From assembly GCA_963731125.1 (NCBI GenBank), contig CAVSVP010000015.1:1-64000 (forward strand): a stretch of 64,000 nucleotides of DNA, written 5' to 3'. This document shows positions 17,581 to 27,026 of this stretch, one piece after another. The position numbers and the translations under genes were made by a program. Under the pieces are notes generated by a model. That model was given only the letters and a program-made list of their open reading frames with translations, had not been told where the DNA came from and searched no databases. Source of the stretch: CAVSVP01 sp963731125 (GTDB lineage Bacteria > Pseudomonadota > Gammaproteobacteria > Competibacterales > Competibacteraceae). Position 1 is the first letter of the stretch; every line of letters begins with the position of its first letter.

Positions 17581-17626
17581 GCAGCGCATCCCGGAATTCA
17601 CTAACGCGCACACACTTGTGCGCTGC
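17581..17626 (+). terminator. Nested hairpin after pmbA
   Basis: GCGCACA (17606-17612) and TGTGCGC (17617-17623) form a 7-bp stem with a CACT loop. A larger arm pair, GCAGCGCA (17581-17588) and TGCGCTGC (17619-17626), overlaps it as an alternative fold. It lies between convergent genes and lacks a direct T run, so terminator function is tentative. Confidence 0.35.
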
Positions 17627-17692
17627 TGGCGACATCTTCCAGCCCCCCGCTTTTTCATTTTTGCAAGAGGTCTATTGATAGGTCGTAAGTGC

Positions 17693-17968
17693 TTATCCCA
17701 GCGTATAGTGCTTCTTGACGTCTTTACGAATTTCCCAGGTACAAGACATGCCTTTTGGAAAAGTCACAAAATCCCCTTTACCCATTGCCACTGGCTCACC
17801 TCCTGAGGGAGTGACAACGGCATCACCTTCCAGAAAATAGCATTGCTCCTGTTCAGCGTAGGACCAGGGGAATGTGGATTTTTCTTTACTCCAGATGGCC
17901 CAGTCCGTGACTCCTAGCTTCTGTAAATATTCTGCGCTGGGATGACGTTCAATTTTAATTTGGCTCAT
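17693..17968 (-). CDS. Small cupin-domain protein (DUF861/EutQ-like)
   Basis: The start is the ATG at 17968, preceded by a perfect GGAGGT seven bases upstream; a longer frame from 17983 is less likely. The 91-residue protein is a single-domain cupin of the cupin_3 type: SAEYLQKLGVTDWAIWSKE, the glutamate/glycine-rich YFLEGDAVVTPSGGEPV, and GKGDFVTFPKGMSCTWEI. Such small cupins bind a metal or a metabolite; the classical His ligands are largely absent, as is common in this branch. No operon partner is visible. Function unknown. Confidence 0.85.
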   Translation of the reverse strand: MSQIKIERHPSAEYLQKLGVTDWAIWSKEKSTFPWSYAEQEQCYFLEGDAVVTPSGGEPVAMGKGDFVTFPKGMSCTWEIRKDVKKHYTLG

Positions 17969-18391
17969 AAAAACTACCTCCACTATTGACAGGGATCACT
18001 ATGCAGGTCAGGCGTTCACGGTGGGGATTGCCTAATTCATTAATAACATTATGTTATAAATTTATCTCAAAAAACTCCTTCCTAAGAATATAAACCGATG
18101 TTACCTTCTTCAAGATTAAGCGCGTGGCCAGTTACCATTTTGGCGTCGACAAAACTGAGCACGGTATGCTTATATTCTACGTATACCGACCAATTGATTG
18201 AGAGTAGCGATATCCCCGCCATACGGTGCACTGCATTCCTGTAGGTCATTATCAGGTTACCAACAGTTGGTGCTGGAACGCAGGGCGCAAGCCTGAGTTT
18301 ACAGATTGTAACATTCATCAGTAGTGCCGGGTTTACCACCGAGGTGTGGTGGCCTCAAACGTTTTTAGAGAGTAGAAACGGAGGATTTGCC
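17969..18391. promoter_or_regulatory. Divergent regulatory spacer upstream of the nitrite/sulfite reductase
   Basis: This 423-bp spacer contains the perfect interrupted palindrome ACCAACAGTTGGT (18259-18271), about 120 bp upstream of the reductase start, a plausible operator. An 85-codon minus-strand frame at 18082-18339 has no family resemblance and was not called. Confidence 0.4.
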
Positions 18392-20680
18392 GTGACAACC
18401 TGGAAAGATCGCCTAGCCGACACCATAGCCCCAAAAGTGACCCGCGAGATCGATATCTTTGCAACGCAACTCGAACTCAAGCGCCAGGGTAAAGTGGAAG
18501 ACAAATTATTTGCGGAGACGCGGCTGCGGCGTGGCGTCTATGGCCAGCGTTACGATAACGGGCAGCGCCATGACGGGATAGCCCATCGTGCGCTCAGTTT
18601 TCCCTCTGGAGAACTGACCAAAGGGCCAGAAACCCTATGGGACGCGCCAGGCATGCAGCGCATCAAGATTCCCTTTGGGGGTCTGAATCCGGAACAGATG
18701 GACGTCCTGGCCGACGTAGCCGAAGAGTACTCCGACGCCATCTGCCATGTCACCACCCGTCAGGACATCCAGCTCCACTATTTGCATATCGATGATACGC
18801 CCGATTTAATGTGGCGCCTTGCCGGCGTTGGTATCACCACGCGGGAAGCCTGTGGTAATGCGGTGCGTAATGTCACTGCCTGCCCGATCGCCGGCGTCTG
18901 CCATGACGAAACTTTTGATGTAACGCCCTATGCCAATGCCTGCGCCAAGTTTCTGCTGGGGCATCCCGATACCCAAGACTTTGGGCGCAAGTTCAAGGTG
19001 GCCTTCTCTGGTTGCCAGCAAAATGCTTGTGGACTGGTCATCATGCACGATTTGGGTTTTATCGCCAAAACCCGCAGTGAGGATGGAATCGAGCGGCGGG
19101 GCTTTGCCATGTACGTGGGGGGTGGCCTTGGAGCGGTGCCTTATGAAGCGAAGCTATTCGCTGATTTTGTGCCGGAGGAAGAAATTCTGCCCTTGGCGCA
19201 GGCGATTTCCCGGGTTTATGCGCGACTGGGTGAGAAAAAGAACCGCGGTCGGGCCCGCGTCAAATTTTTAGTAGAGAAACTCGGCATTGACAAGTTTCGG
19301 GAACTGGTGCTGGCAGAGCGGGAAGAACTGGCGCCCAGTGAAGCTTGGACGGCCTACCTTGAGGAATTGCCGGCGTATGGCGAAAAGCCGTTGAAAGCAG
19401 CGCAGCCGCTAACCGCCGCGGCGGCCGATCCTGGGTTTGTCGCATGGCGGGCGACCAACGTGTATCAGCAAAAACAAAGCGGCTATGTGGTTGCGACAGT
19501 GACTCTGCCCTTAGGCGATATCACTTCTTGGCAGCTGCGTCAGTTGGCTAATATCGCCCGGCGGTTTGTGGGTGACCACGTGCGCACCACGGTCGAGCAA
19601 AACATCGTGCTGCGTTGGGTGAGTGAGGCTGATTTGCCGGAATTATATCGGGAACTCAAGGGCATTGGCCTGGGAGAACCCGGGGCGGGCACCATCTTAG
19701 ATGTTACGGCTTGCCCCGGCACCGATACCTGCAAGCTCGGCATTGCTTCTTCCCGGGGTTTGGCCGCAGAACTTAGTGAACGTCTGGCCGTCAAGTCTCA
19801 ACAATTGGACGAGGCCATCCGGGGACTGCATATTAAGCTTAGTGGCTGCTTTAACGCCTGCGGACAGCACCATTTAGCCGATCTAGGGTTCTACGGCGTC
19901 AGCCGCAAGGTAGGTGGCACCACGGTGCCACATTTCCGGCTGGTTCTGGGAGGTCAATGGGAAGAGAACGCCGGTTCTTACGGCATTACCATCGGTGCCG
20001 TACCGGCAAAGCGAATTCCAGATTTCATCGACCGTATCACCGATAAATACCTCAAAGAACGCCAGCAGGACGAGCGTTTCCAGGATTTTATTAAACGTAT
20101 CGGTAAAAAGGCATTGAAAACGCTTGTCGATGAACTGGCCGTTGTGCCGTCTTACGAGGTAGACCGCTCATTTTATTCAGACTGGCGTGATCCCCGCGAA
20201 TTTACAATTAGTGACATCGGCGTTGGTGAGTGCGCCGGTGCTGTCGTACCGCGGGCACATTTTGAGCTGCAAGCGGCTGAGCGGCAGTATTTCGAGGCCC
20301 AGTTGCAGTACGATGAGAAGCATTATCGGGCAGCTGATGAGACGGCCTACGGTGCCATGCTGGAAGCAGCCAAGGGCCTGATCCGAACACAATTTATGGA
20401 TGTCGTAGATGATCCTGATACCATTGTGGCGGAGTTCAAACGGCGCTTTTATGACACCAAGCTGTTCCACGATAAATACGCTGGGGGCAAATTTGCCCAA
20501 TATCTGTTGGGCCGTCACGCGGATAAAGCGCGTGAGTTCAGCGCGGAAAAGGCCCATCATCTCCTTGAAGAAACCCAGCTTTTTATCGAGGCCGCTTATG
20601 CCTGCCATGCCAAGCTGCTCGAACAGGGCGTTCTGGCCCCGGCGCTGGGCGGCCAACCGGCTGCGACGGCGTCTGTCTAA
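18392..20680 (+). CDS. Siroheme nitrite/sulfite reductase with C-terminal helical extension
   Basis: The start is the GTG at 18392, placed 6-7 bases after GGAGGA. The 762-residue protein has the duplicated ferredoxin-like and siroheme/4Fe-4S domains of assimilatory nitrite and sulfite reductases. The cluster and siroheme ligands are in the second half: Cys441 and Cys447 (ACPGTDTC), then Cys486 and Cys490 (SGCFNACGQHH). The first half carries a related pair at Cys164 and Cys170 (ACPIAGVC). After about residue 640 a helical extension of ~110 residues (ELQAAERQYFEAQLQY onward), absent from classical CysI or NirA, may bind a partner. It reduces sulfite or nitrite with six electrons for assimilation; the sequence alone does not decide the substrate. 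The next gene starts at the base after this stop. Confidence 0.9.
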   Translation: MTTWKDRLADTIAPKVTREIDIFATQLELKRQGKVEDKLFAETRLRRGVYGQRYDNGQRHDGIAHRALSFPSGELTKGPETLWDAPGMQRIKIPFGGLNPEQMDVLADVAEEYSDAICHVTTRQDIQLHYLHIDDTPDLMWRLAGVGITTREACGNAVRNVTACPIAGVCHDETFDVTPYANACAKFLLGHPDTQDFGRKFKVAFSGCQQNACGLVIMHDLGFIAKTRSEDGIERRGFAMYVGGGLGAVPYEAKLFADFVPEEEILPLAQAISRVYARLGEKKNRGRARVKFLVEKLGIDKFRELVLAEREELAPSEAWTAYLEELPAYGEKPLKAAQPLTAAAADPGFVAWRATNVYQQKQSGYVVATVTLPLGDITSWQLRQLANIARRFVGDHVRTTVEQNIVLRWVSEADLPELYRELKGIGLGEPGAGTILDVTACPGTDTCKLGIASSRGLAAELSERLAVKSQQLDEAIRGLHIKLSGCFNACGQHHLADLGFYGVSRKVGGTTVPHFRLVLGGQWEENAGSYGITIGAVPAKRIPDFIDRITDKYLKERQQDERFQDFIKRIGKKALKTLVDELAVVPSYEVDRSFYSDWRDPREFTISDIGVGECAGAVVPRAHFELQAAERQYFEAQLQYDEKHYRAADETAYGAMLEAAKGLIRTQFMDVVDDPDTIVAEFKRRFYDTKLFHDKYAGGKFAQYLLGRHADKAREFSAEKAHHLLEETQLFIEAAYACHAKLLEQGVLAPALGGQPAATASV

Positions 20681-21298
20681 ATGAATACTATAATGGAGCT
20701 ACATAAACTGGGGGTTAAGTTTTTCGTTGCCGATGCCAATGGCGTCGGACTGTTGGAGTTTATCCCCATTTTTCACCGCTGGATCCAGACCCGGGTGCTT
20801 GATGACTTGCTGATCGATGTAGCGGATTATAGTCATGTCTATGCAGGTCCCGGCATTCTCCTCGTGGCCCATGAAGGCAACTACAGTGTGGATGAGACGG
20901 GTAACCGGCGGGGGCTGGCATACTACAGCAAGCATCCCCTGGACGGTGATCTCAGCGAGCGCTTGACCACCGTCTGCCGCAAGGCATTAAAGGCTTGTCG
21001 GCTGCTGGTCCAGGAGGTTGAATTAAAGGATCGGCTTAAGTTTCAGGGGGAAGCATTACAGGTATTTGCCAATGATCGTCTGGTGGCGCCTAACACTGAG
21101 GAGACTTGGCTGGCTTTCGCACCTGCCTTAAAGGCATTGCTGGCCAGGCTTTATCTCGGGGCAGACTATGAGCTGACCCGGGAGGTGGATTCGAAGGAGC
21201 GTTTTTCGGTGACGATCAAGGTGGGTAAGCCGGTGGAAATAGATACCCTACTGGAGCGTTTATCAGAACAAGAGCCATCTGATTACTCAAGGCAATAA
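20681..21298 (+). CDS. Conserved protein coupled to the siroheme reductase
   Basis: The ATG at 20681 directly follows the reductase stop (TAAATG), which indicates translational coupling. The 205-residue soluble protein begins MNTIMELHKLGVKFFV and includes FIPIFHRWIQTRVLDDLLIDVADYSHV and HEGNYSVDE. There are no Cys motifs, membrane segments or signal peptide. I do not recognise a named domain; I recall similar hypothetical proteins next to this class of reductase. The tight coupling suggests an accessory role such as maturation or electron-donor binding, an inference from position only. Its 3' end overlaps the convergent pgi gene by 16 bp. Confidence 0.75.
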   Translation: MNTIMELHKLGVKFFVADANGVGLLEFIPIFHRWIQTRVLDDLLIDVADYSHVYAGPGILLVAHEGNYSVDETGNRRGLAYYSKHPLDGDLSERLTTVCRKALKACRLLVQEVELKDRLKFQGEALQVFANDRLVAPNTEETWLAFAPALKALLARLYLGADYELTREVDSKERFSVTIKVGKPVEIDTLLERLSEQEPSDYSRQ

Positions 21299-22917
21299 TT
21301 CAGCAACCCCAGCGTCGAGGCATCATGTTCGCCTACCGGCTTCTCGCCCTTTAACTCCGGCAGGATGGCATTGGCTGACTGCTTGCCTAATTCAACGCCC
21401 CATTGATCGAAGGAATTAATATTCCAAATCACGCCTTGCACGAATACCTTGTGCTCATATAAGGCAATTAAACTGCCCAGGGTTTCAGGATTGAGTCGGC
21501 GGTAGAGAAGCGTCGTGCTGGGTCGGTTGCCCTGAAATATCTTATAAGGTAACAGCGCTTCCAACTGGTCGTTGGGGAGTCCCTGAGCCTCAAGTTCAGT
21601 CCGTGCCTGCGCTTCGTTTTTGCCCGCCATCAAGGCCTCGGACTGAGCTAGGCAATTGGCCAGCAGGATAGCATGATGATTACCGATGGGATCCTGGCTA
21701 TGCACCGGAGCCAGAAAGTCGGCGGGGATTAGTCGGGTGCCTTGGTGGAGCAGCTGGTAGAAAGCATGCTGACCATTGTTGCCGAGCCCGCCCCAAATTA
21801 CGGGTCCCGTGTCATAATCGACCGGCTGACCCTGACGGTCAATGGCTTTACCGTTGCTCTCCATGTCCAGTTGTTGCAGGTAGTCCGGCAGAGAACGCAA
21901 GTATTCATCGTAGACCAGCATAACATGGCTCTCAGCTCCGAAAAAATCATTGTACCAGATCCCAAGGAGAGCCAGAATTGTTGGTAGATTTTCATCTAAC
22001 GGTGTGCTGCGGAAGTGGTTGTCCATGGCGTGGGCACCTTCCAGGAGTGCGTTAAAATGCTCCATGCCCACATAAACAGCAATCGGCAGACCGATAGCCG
22101 ACCAGAGGGAGTAGCGTCCGCCGACCCAATCCCAGAACTCAAACATATTGGCGGTATCGATACCGAAGGCACGCACCTTTTCGGTGTTAGTAGAAACCGC
22201 CACGAAATGCCGAGCGACGGCTGCTTCGTCCTCTAGAGCCGTCAGCAGCCACCCACGGGCGGTGTGGGCATTCGTCATGGTTTCCTGAGTGGTGAACGTC
22301 TTAGAAGCGATGATAAACAGAGTGGTTTCCGGGTCACACTGAGCCAATACATGGCTAATATGGGAGCCGTCCACATTGGATACAAAATGCATCCGCAGCA
22401 TGGGGTCACCATAGGGTGCCAGAGCTTGACAGACCATCTTAGGGCCGAGATCAGAGCCGCCAATGCCGATATTGACCACGGCGCGGATGCGCTTTTGCGT
22501 GTGGCCAACCCAAGTGCCACTGCGTACTTGTTCGGAAAACTGTCGTATTTTTTCTAATACGGCATCGACCTCTGGCATCACGTCCTTACCGTCAACGAGA
22601 ATGGGTGAGTTGCTGCGGTTACGTAAGGCCACATGCAGCACGGAACGGTGCTCTGTATGGTTAATGATTTCTCCGCTAAACATGCGCTCGATCCAGAGCG
22701 CAAGTTCTGCCTGCTTGGCCAGTTCGAGCAGCAGATGAAAAGTCTCTTCTGTAATTCGGTGTTTGGAAAAATCTACTAGGAGATCGCCAAACCGTCGGGA
22801 AAAGCGGGTAAAGCGCGTGGTATCCGTGGTGAAGAGATCGCGCATAGGAATGTTGGCGATGGTTGCGTGATGGGCTTGCAGGTTTTGCCAAGCGGGTAGC
22901 ATGCTGGGAACGGTCAT
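21283..22917 (-). CDS. pgi: Glucose-6-phosphate isomerase
   Basis: This 544-residue enzyme interconverts glucose-6-phosphate and fructose-6-phosphate. Both family signatures are present: near the middle VVNIGIGGSDLGPKMVCQAL and FIIASKTFTTQETMTNA, and near the C-terminus NINSFDQWGVELGKQ. The SIS domains are complete and the length matches the proteobacterial enzyme. It overlaps the end of the reductase-coupled gene by 16 bp on the opposite strand. Together with fbp it links Calvin-cycle hexose phosphate to storage or cell-wall precursors. Confidence 0.97.
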   Translation of the reverse strand: MTVPSMLPAWQNLQAHHATIANIPMRDLFTTDTTRFTRFSRRFGDLLVDFSKHRITEETFHLLLELAKQAELALWIERMFSGEIINHTEHRSVLHVALRNRSNSPILVDGKDVMPEVDAVLEKIRQFSEQVRSGTWVGHTQKRIRAVVNIGIGGSDLGPKMVCQALAPYGDPMLRMHFVSNVDGSHISHVLAQCDPETTLFIIASKTFTTQETMTNAHTARGWLLTALEDEAAVARHFVAVSTNTEKVRAFGIDTANMFEFWDWVGGRYSLWSAIGLPIAVYVGMEHFNALLEGAHAMDNHFRSTPLDENLPTILALLGIWYNDFFGAESHVMLVYDEYLRSLPDYLQQLDMESNGKAIDRQGQPVDYDTGPVIWGGLGNNGQHAFYQLLHQGTRLIPADFLAPVHSQDPIGNHHAILLANCLAQSEALMAGKNEAQARTELEAQGLPNDQLEALLPYKIFQGNRPSTTLLYRRLNPETLGSLIALYEHKVFVQGVIWNINSFDQWGVELGKQSANAILPELKGEKPVGEHDASTLGLLNYCLE

Positions 22918-23157
22918 AAAGGCATATTCCTTAAAATTGGTTTTGTTAGGAACGCATGAATAACTAGGGTAGATTAACGACTCTAAAAGCCATGGTTTGG
23001 AAATGTTGTCTGGTAGTCAATAATAGTAGATGAAAGCCTGTTCGTGTGCCTGAGGAGGTGTTTCCTGAAGAATAAGCTTCGGTTTGTGACATTCCCGAAC
23101 AGTTAGAGCTCCGGCAGTAATCCGTTCTATGCTTAAGCAGCCGTATTTCCCGCCATA

Positions 23158-25986
23158 ATGGAAAACACCATGTCGACAATTGATAAAGAGTTGCGTAATC
23201 GGGTCAAATTGTATGGTCAGCTGGTCGGTGATGTGTTGCGTGATCAGGAAGGAGGCAGAGTACTGGAAGCGGTGGAAACGCTGCGTAAGGGCTTTATCGA
23301 ACTGCGCCGCAAAGGTGCATCGCCTCAGAAACGCGAACAACTTATGCGATTTATCGAGGCCCTCAATCCGCAAACCATTACTCACGTGCTGCGGGCCTTT
23401 AATATTTATTTCAGCTTGGCTAATGTGGCAGAGGAAGAGTTCCAACATCGGCAACGACGGGCTCAGGTGAGTCGGGGTAAGCCACTCTGGCGTGGTTCTT
23501 TCGACGATACCCTGCGCAGTTTTCATGCCGAGGGTATGAATGCAGCGCAACTTCAAACCCTGTTGGATCATCTGCGCTTTACTCCCGTGTTTACCGCGCA
23601 TCCTACCGAAGCTAAACGGCGCGTCTTGTTGGTAGCGCTACGACGCATTTTTTTAACCGGTGAACATTTGAGTACGGCGCGCCTCAATAAATACCAGCAA
23701 GCGGAGGTCATTGAACGCTTGCGCAACCAGATTCAGGTCCTCTGGAAAACCGATGAAGTGCGGCTTCACAAACCGCAAGTGCGGGATGAGATCAGAAACG
23801 GCTTGTATTACTTTCGGGAATCTGTTTTTCAAGCTGTGCCAGTGTTCTACCGTAACCTGGAGCGGGCTATCAATACGGTTTATCAGGCCGAAGGGGGTAA
23901 ACAGGCCATTCAGGTACCGAGCTTTTTACGGTTTGGTTCCTGGATCGGCGGTGACCGGGACGGCAATCCTTTTGTGACTCCCGAGACTACCGCCCTCGCG
24001 CTAAGGATGCAGTGCCGGGAGATCTTGCAAGAGTATATGCGGCGGGTCGAAGAACTAGGTCAGCTGCTGACTCATTCCAGTTCGCTGGTCACCCCGTCGC
24101 CGGCCTTTAGTGCCAGCCTGGAAGCTGATGCTGAATTTGCCCGCCAGGTACTGCGTGAGACGCCGGGTCGGCATTATGCCCAGGAGCCTTACCGGCGTAA
24201 ACTCTATCTGATGTATCATCGTCTGGCGGCCAATCTGCGCCGGGTTAATGCCCGCATTACCGGGCGTTCGGAAGAAGCGCTATTTCGAGGTTATGACGGA
24301 GAACAGGATTTCCTTAACGAACTGTATCGGATTCGCGATTCGCTGATTGCCCATGGCGATGGCAATATTGCCGAGGCCGAATTAAAAGATTTGATTCGTC
24401 TGGCGGAAGGGTTTGGTTTTTATTTGGCCAGCCTGGACATTCGGCAAGAGTCCAGCCGCCACACCGCGGCGGTCAGTGAATTGTTCGCTAAGGCTCCCAA
24501 CTTGCCGGATTACCAGACGCTGGATGAGGAGCAGCGGTTGGCCATATTGGGGAATTTATTGTCTCATCCGGGCACGCCGCTGCTGTACTGTGAACATCTC
24601 AGCAGCGCTACTCAGGAAACCCTGGATGTGTTTCGGGTTATGGCGGAATTGCGTCGAGAAATCAGTCCGCAGGCCTTCGACAGCTACGTCATTTCTATGA
24701 CCCATCGGGCCAGTCATATCATGGAAGTCATGTTTCTGGCGAGCTTTGCCGGCTTGGCAGGATGCGATGCTCAGGGTGAATGGCGCTGCGACATTCGGAT
24801 TGCTCCCTTATTTGAGACTATTGAAGATTTAACTCAAATCGAATCGTTGCTGGAGCAATTGCTAAATCAATCGGCTTATCAAGCTTTGCTCAAGGCCTCG
24901 GGTAACGTTCAGGAGGTCATGCTGGGATATTCGGATTCCACTAAGGATGGCGGTATGCTTGCCGCAAGCTGGAACCTTTATCAGGCGCAGAAAAAAATTG
25001 TCGCTATTACCGCTCGGCGAGGCACTCAATGCCGTCTGTTTCATGGTCGCGGCGGCACGGTGGGACGGGGCGGTGGACCCACTCATGAGGCTATCTTAGC
25101 CCAGCCGCCCGGTACCGTTCAAGGTGTGATCAAAATTACCGAGCAAGGCGAGGTGTTGTCCTTTAAGTACAGCAACGCAGAAACAGCCGTGTACGAGTTA
25201 ACCATGGGAGTGACTGGTTTACTTAAGGCGAGTCGCTGTCTGGTGCAAGACATAACGCCAGATCCGCCGTCGTTTATGGAAGTGATGGATGCTCTCGCAA
25301 GGGACGGAGAAGCGGCTTACCGAGCGCTCGCGGATCGGACAGCGGGTTTTAATAACTATTTTTATGAAGCCACGCCGGTGACGGAGATTGGCTCGTTGAA
25401 TATCGGTTCACGACCCTCTCACCGGAATAAAACGGACCGTTCCCGTTATTCGGTGCGGGCAATTCCGTGGATGTTCGGCTGGGGACAGTCCCGCCATACC
25501 TTGTCCGGCTGGTATGGCATCGGCAGCGCTCTGGAGGCTTGGCGGCAAGAGGCACCGCAGCGTTTGGAAATCCTGCAGCGGATGTACCGGGAATGGCCGT
25601 TTTTTCAGTCACTGCTGAGCAACTCGCAAATGTCCATCAGCAAAGCGGAACCTGATATTGCCCGGGAATATGCTCGTCTGTGCCAGGTTCCGCAGGTGGA
25701 AGAAAAAATCTACGGTATGTTTTTCGAGGAGTACCAAAACACGGTGACACAGTTGCTAGCCGTTACCGCTAGCCAGGAGTTGCTAATGGATAACGCAGCG
25801 TTGGCGTTGTCTTTGGAACGGCGCAACCCTTATCTGGATCCCATTAATCATGTCCAAGTGACTCTGCTGAAACGCCACCGCCAGACTCTTGAAGAGAGTA
25901 ATAGCAATGGACAGGATAATCCTTGGCTTGAGCCGTTGCTTCGTTCCATTAATGCCCTAGCGACGGGTATGCGCAACACCGGTTAG
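23158..25986 (+). CDS. ppc: Phosphoenolpyruvate carboxylase
   Basis: This 942-residue enzyme carboxylates phosphoenolpyruvate with bicarbonate to oxaloacetate, replenishing the TCA cycle. Active-site signatures are FTAHPTEAKRR (catalytic His), the lysine-bearing VMLGYSDSTKDGG, FHGRGGTVGRGGGP, RAIPWMFGWGQSRHTLSGWYG, and the canonical C-terminal RNTG. Two ATG codons, 23158 and 23170, are possible; the second has GGAAAA upstream and may be the true start (938 residues). The SRPSHRN motif differs from the common SRPAKR, which marks a particular bacterial subgroup. The gene stands alone. Confidence 0.96.
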   Translation: MENTMSTIDKELRNRVKLYGQLVGDVLRDQEGGRVLEAVETLRKGFIELRRKGASPQKREQLMRFIEALNPQTITHVLRAFNIYFSLANVAEEEFQHRQRRAQVSRGKPLWRGSFDDTLRSFHAEGMNAAQLQTLLDHLRFTPVFTAHPTEAKRRVLLVALRRIFLTGEHLSTARLNKYQQAEVIERLRNQIQVLWKTDEVRLHKPQVRDEIRNGLYYFRESVFQAVPVFYRNLERAINTVYQAEGGKQAIQVPSFLRFGSWIGGDRDGNPFVTPETTALALRMQCREILQEYMRRVEELGQLLTHSSSLVTPSPAFSASLEADAEFARQVLRETPGRHYAQEPYRRKLYLMYHRLAANLRRVNARITGRSEEALFRGYDGEQDFLNELYRIRDSLIAHGDGNIAEAELKDLIRLAEGFGFYLASLDIRQESSRHTAAVSELFAKAPNLPDYQTLDEEQRLAILGNLLSHPGTPLLYCEHLSSATQETLDVFRVMAELRREISPQAFDSYVISMTHRASHIMEVMFLASFAGLAGCDAQGEWRCDIRIAPLFETIEDLTQIESLLEQLLNQSAYQALLKASGNVQEVMLGYSDSTKDGGMLAASWNLYQAQKKIVAITARRGTQCRLFHGRGGTVGRGGGPTHEAILAQPPGTVQGVIKITEQGEVLSFKYSNAETAVYELTMGVTGLLKASRCLVQDITPDPPSFMEVMDALARDGEAAYRALADRTAGFNNYFYEATPVTEIGSLNIGSRPSHRNKTDRSRYSVRAIPWMFGWGQSRHTLSGWYGIGSALEAWRQEAPQRLEILQRMYREWPFFQSLLSNSQMSISKAEPDIAREYARLCQVPQVEEKIYGMFFEEYQNTVTQLLAVTASQELLMDNAALALSLERRNPYLDPINHVQVTLLKRHRQTLEESNSNGQDNPWLEPLLRSINALATGMRNTG

Positions 25987-26101
25987 CGAAACAAGAATGC
26001 AAGGAATCGTCCTGACCCGTCGCCGGCGGCGTTATACTGATATTTTTAAGATTTTGTCTCCGTTATGTTATCTATAATCAACTTTACTTGGTGGAATTAT
26101 T

Positions 26102-26551
26102 ATGGCTGAGCATACCGTTACTGTGATTTGGCAACGCAGTACGCCAGATTTCGACTACAAAACTTTTGACCGCACCCATACTTGGCGTTTTTCCGGTGGA
26201 CAAATCCTACAAGGCTCTGCGGCGCCTGCGTATTACGGAAATCCCGACCTAGCCAGCCCGGAGGCGGGTCTAGTGGCGGTGTTATCCAGCTGCCAAATGC
26301 TGACCTTTTTGGCAATTGCCGCGCTCAAGCGCTTTGTGGTGGACAGTTACGAAGATCACGCTGAGGGTATGCTGGGCAAAAACGCGCGTGGCAAGACGAT
26401 GGTGCATCAAATTATTTTGCGTCCCAAGGTAGTATTCGGCGGAGAGAATGTGCCGGATCTGGACACACAGCAGAGCATGCACCGTAAAGCCAAGGACAAC
26501 TGCTTTATTGCCAATTCGTTGCTTACTGAGGTTATTCTGGAGCCACGCTAA
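26102..26551 (+). CDS. OsmC/YhfA-family protein
   Basis: The 149-residue protein has a good GGTGGAA ribosome site. It shows the OsmC fold with two conserved cysteines, in SSCQMLTFLA (about residue 63) and KDNCFIANS (about 126), which in characterised relatives form the peroxidatic/resolving pair that reduces organic hydroperoxides. Some members of the YhfA branch have no known peroxidase role. A hairpin terminator spans the stop codon. Cytoplasmic, with no signal peptide. Confidence 0.88.
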   Translation: MAEHTVTVIWQRSTPDFDYKTFDRTHTWRFSGGQILQGSAAPAYYGNPDLASPEAGLVAVLSSCQMLTFLAIAALKRFVVDSYEDHAEGMLGKNARGKTMVHQIILRPKVVFGGENVPDLDTQQSMHRKAKDNCFIANSLLTEVILEPR

Positions 26552-26583
26552 CGGTAATCCGCACAGGGGCTGTTAGCGACTTT
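26546..26583 (+). terminator. Rho-independent terminator across the OsmC-like stop codon
   Basis: CGCTAAC (26546-26552) pairs with GTTAGCG (26572-26578), followed by AC and a five-T run. The left arm contains the stop codon of the osmC-like gene. Confidence 0.5.
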
Positions 26584-26604
26584 TTAAATGAGATAAACGC
26601 TGTC

Positions 26605-26949
26605 ATGGATATTAAAGAATTGCTGCAAGTCTGGGAAAAATCCAATACCGTCAAAATGGCGCCCCACGAGTATCGGGTGCGCTTGCCGCTACACGATGCT
26701 GCGCGAATCGCGGCACTGGCGGAAATGTACCCCCTAAAGAGCGAGACCGAGATTATTACGGAACTGCTAGGCATCGCTCTGGATCAAGTAGAAGCCGCTT
26801 TTCCCTATGAGCAAGGCAGTAAAGTGATTGCCGAGGACGAGCTAGGAGATCCTATGTACGAAGACGTAGGTTCGACGCCTCGTTTCTTAGACCTCAGTAA
26901 AAAACATGTCCGTCGGCTGGCGGAAAAGACAGGTCAGGAAAACTCCTAA
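26605..26949 (+). CDS. Conserved gammaproteobacterial protein, Pseudomonas 'pilin assembly'-like
   Basis: The 114-residue acidic protein contains YRVRLPLHDAARIAALAEM, TEIITELLGIALDQVEAAFPY and GDPMYEDVG, which closely resemble a Pseudomonas family sometimes labelled pilin assembly protein. The strand-helix-helix pattern at about 23-65 is reminiscent of ribbon-helix-helix proteins, though DNA binding is not shown. No pilus genes lie nearby, so the inherited name should not be taken as function. The C-terminal ~30 residues are charged. Confidence 0.75.
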   Translation: MDIKELLQVWEKSNTVKMAPHEYRVRLPLHDAARIAALAEMYPLKSETEIITELLGIALDQVEAAFPYEQGSKVIAEDELGDPMYEDVGSTPRFLDLSKKHVRRLAEKTGQENS

Positions 26950-27026
26950 TTTCTAGGTAGCCGTTTGTCATATTCTATTGAAAGTGGCGCCAGTTGGCAT
27001 TCGCGTTGGATTGAGGATGTCTAGGG

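Noticed and set aside
18082..18339. 85-codon minus-strand frame upstream of the siroheme reductase
   Set aside because: No ribosome site of note, no domain, and it lies in a regulatory spacer.
18344..18391. Upstream GTG start for the siroheme reductase
   Set aside because: The GTG at 18392 has GGAGGA at proper spacing and gives a family-like N-terminus.
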